Source: Pelargonium nanum
Lineage: Eukaryota; Streptophyta; Magnoliopsida; Geraniales; Geraniaceae
Direction: 5' to 3'
Length of the DNA: 22,302 nucleotides
Assembly (NCBI GenBank): GCA_036897485.1
Contig: JAYMTF010001599.1
Location: 1-22,302 of the forward strand
Shown: piece by piece, positions 20,901-22,302 of the stretch
How positions within the stretch are numbered: the stretch's first letter is position 1
How the letters are laid out: each line of letters begins with the position of its first letter
Notes under the pieces: model-generated
Databases searched by the model: none
Seen by the model: the letters and a program-made list of their open reading frames with translations, nothing else
Told to the model about the DNA's origin: nothing
Position numbers and translations under genes: made by a program

Positions 20901-22032
20901 CTGCATCATCATTCATTTCCACATCACCATTGTCATCATCCTCTGAAGAATCATAAGAATTCTCAATCTCCACACCATCAACTTCACAAGAAATTGGACT
21001 GACCAGAGTACCAGATTTCAGCTCATTTCTTCTAAATTTCGAACGAGTTCGTTGAGAAATAGAACTAGGCCCTGAAGTGCCACTAGAAACATCATTTTCT
21101 TCTTTGAACAAAATGTTCAACCCTAACTTCCTCTTCACTCCAACCCTCTCTCCCTTTTCCACATTCTCGTCCAAATTAGCTTCCTTTTCAGCCCCTTCTT
21201 CTACTTCTTCACCACTCGAACCCGAACACGAACCGTCTGGAGTGGGACTCAGATGCTCTGTTTCCGGCACAAAATCATCATCCTCCGTCCTATGACTACC
21301 ATGCTCCGTTGATGTCTCCGGAGAGCTATCGGAATCATCGCCGGAATCACTTTCGTCTCCGTCACTACTGTCACTGACGACAACAACAACGTCCTCGCTC
21401 TCCTGGTCCGACCTAGTACCAGAATCCTCCAAGCCACAACCTTTGCTCTGTTCGCTCTCCTGGTCCGACCTAGTTTCAGAAACCAACCCACAACCTTTGC
21501 TCAGTTCGCTCTCATGGTCCGACCCAGAAACCAAGCCACGACCTTTGCTCTGTTCGCTCTCATGATCAGACTTCTCATGGTCACTAACAACAGCAACAAC
21601 ATCCTCGCTCTCCTGGTCCGACTCCGACCTAGTACCAGACTCCAAGACACAACCTTTGCTCTTTTTGCTCTCATTATCAGACTTGTCGCTAGCAAGATCA
21701 ATATCAATGTGCGGGTACTCTCTTTTTGTTTCGCTTATAAACACTACATCTTCGTCTTCATCTTCATCTCCATTGAACCCCATTGGGGTTTCTTCCACTT
21801 TCTTGGACCCAGAACTCTGTTTTCCCGGAGAAAACAAAAGCTCGACATCACCGTCGCCGTCGCATGCATCTCCGACAAAGGTCCGGTTTTTAGACCCAAT
21901 GGCCCTTTTCCCATACAAATCCGATTTCTTTCGAGTCGATCTCTTCGACCCATTGACGCCATTGTTTTTCTCTTCCAGAGCTTGGGCTCTGCCAAGACGC
22001 GTCCTTTTAGCGACTGGCAAGCTATAGTCCAT
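17930..22032 (-). CDS. CLSY: CLASSY3/4-type SNF2 chromatin remodeler (RNA-directed DNA methylation), 1193 aa
   Basis: CLASSY proteins are plant-specific SNF2 ATPases of the DRD1 group that bring RNA polymerase IV to chromatin for 24-nt siRNA production. Exons: 22032-20509 (508 codons), 20262-20104 (53) and 19828-17930 (633 with stop), all phase 0 with GT-AG borders. Residues 1-500 are acidic and low-complexity, with tandem repeats (about 117-215) and two AT-hooks, KKRRGRPR, at 385-392 and 416-423. Exon 2 carries CRRGDHQFVLDEEIG and CKICSF, a Cys/His cluster shared by DRD1/CLSY proteins. The SNF2 core follows: Walker A HAPGTGKT 659-666, DEGH (for DEAH) 793-796 with the family-typical PRN after it, SGTPFQN 821-827, and motif VI QAISRAYRIGQKR 1097-1109. 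All core motifs are intact. The ATG at 22032 is the first in frame. Length and N-terminus favour CLSY3/4 over CLSY1/2 or DRD1; the exact paralogue is unproven. Confidence 0.93.
21370..21684 (-). repeat. In-frame tandem repeat in the CLASSY acidic N-terminus
   Basis: The protein repeats SD-[NHQ]-ES-x2-SKGxxL units, starting at residues 118, 155, 171 and 189, with the segment SDQESEDVV occurring at 138 and 208. At the DNA level the blocks share TTTGCTCTGTTCGCTCTC and CTGGTCCGACC. The pattern points to repeated in-frame duplication and a possible length polymorphism. No stop or frameshift is introduced. Confidence 0.85.
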
Positions 22033-22085
22033 GACGCGCAGAACAGGGCACAAAGATCCAACCTTTCAGGACGAGAACCAGAGAT

Positions 22086-22163
22086 CTAGCGAGAAACAGA
22101 GAAGAATATGGGAGGTCTGAATGTTGCGAAATAGCGTGAACGATTCATGCAACAACAGAGCAT
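22086..22163 (-). promoter_or_regulatory. 25-codon uORF in the CLASSY leader
   Basis: An ATG at 22163 opens a frame that ends TAG at 22088-22086, 53 nt before the main ATG. The predicted peptide starts MLCCCMNRSR and ends FFSVSR. The surrounding sequence (GAAGAAGAAG tract at about 22175-22195) looks like a plant leader, but the transcription start is unknown, so inclusion in the mRNA is inferred. Confidence 0.45.
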
Positions 22164-22247
22164 AGGAATCGGCGCTTCTTCTTCTTCTTCTTCTCTGATT
22201 TTCTCTTTCTCTGTCGAATCACAACTAATAGGGAGGTTACAATTTTA

Positions 22248-22302
22248 GGGCTTGTTTGGTAACACTACTCAAAAGCCAAAAGCGGCTTCAAAGTAACTTT
22301 TA
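22248..22302. mobile_element. Left end of a hAT-like MITE, cut by the window edge
   Basis: GGGCTTGTTTGGTAACACT followed by CAAAAGCCAAAAGCGGC is a terminus and subterminal motif common in plant MITEs. It matches the inverted end at 9754 of the candidate described above. The rest lies beyond position 22302. It sits about 85 bp upstream of the uORF ATG of the CLASSY gene, so probably in its promoter. Confidence 0.55.

Noticed and set aside
22032..22053. Upstream in-frame extension of the CLASSY protein by seven residues
   Set aside because: The codon at 22053 is TTG, not ATG; the first ATG in frame is at 22032 and fits the family start.
21514..22089. Plus-strand frame of 191 codons opposite the CLASSY first exon
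   Set aside because: Antisense shadow of the acidic repeat region; composition only mirrors the codons of the real gene.

Overview
This is nuclear DNA from a flowering plant, most likely a eudicot. The genes have short exons and GT-AG introns, the promoters carry plant motifs (site II TGGGCC/GGCCCA, telo-box AAACCCTA, G-box CACGTG), and several proteins belong to plant families. I could not fix the species. No bacterial, organellar or viral genes were seen.

Layout, left to right. (1) Positions 1-2150: the end of a Stowaway-like MITE, then the first two coding exons of tubulin-folding cofactor A on the minus strand; its last exon lies left of the window. (2) 2160-3550: the spacer between two divergent genes, holding a GTGTCG-rich repeat with short inverted ends. 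(3) 3550-7010: a five-exon gene on the plus strand for the regulatory (beta) subunit of protein kinase CK2. (4) 7010-9950: gene-free DNA with a tRNA-type SINE and a hAT-like MITE candidate. (5) 10054-14083: a three-exon gene for a membrane-anchored MORN-repeat protein of the MRF1 type. Its first intron holds a complete TRIM retroelement with target-site duplication. Its start codon is directly preceded by an AUG-UAA minimal reading frame. (6) 14084-15329: the spacer between convergent genes, with a tandem duplication. (7) 15330-16564: ribosomal protein eL43 (RPL37A), five exons on the minus strand, with an intron directly after the ATG. (8) 16665-17929: a 5'-truncated L1-type LINE relic encoding an RNase H fragment, flanked by a 13-bp direct repeat, and a 38-bp tandem repeat. 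(9) 17930-22163: a three-exon gene on the minus strand for a CLASSY3/4-type SNF2 remodeler of RNA-directed DNA methylation. (10) 22248 to the end: the start of another MITE-like element just upstream of the CLASSY gene.

The genes do not form a pathway. They are independent, mostly housekeeping or regulatory plant genes (tubulin folding, kinase regulation, ribosome, flowering-type MORN protein, DNA methylation), and the space between and within them is filled by small non-autonomous transposons. I see no convincing undescribed multi-gene system. The most interesting signals are in mRNA leaders (AUG-stop-AUG in the MORN gene, three tiny uORFs in the CK2 gene, a 25-codon uORF in the CLASSY gene), in the well-preserved small retroelements, and in a repeat-rich acidic tail with two AT-hooks in the CLASSY protein. 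All exon borders were deduced by eye from reading frame, GT-AG rule and family knowledge.
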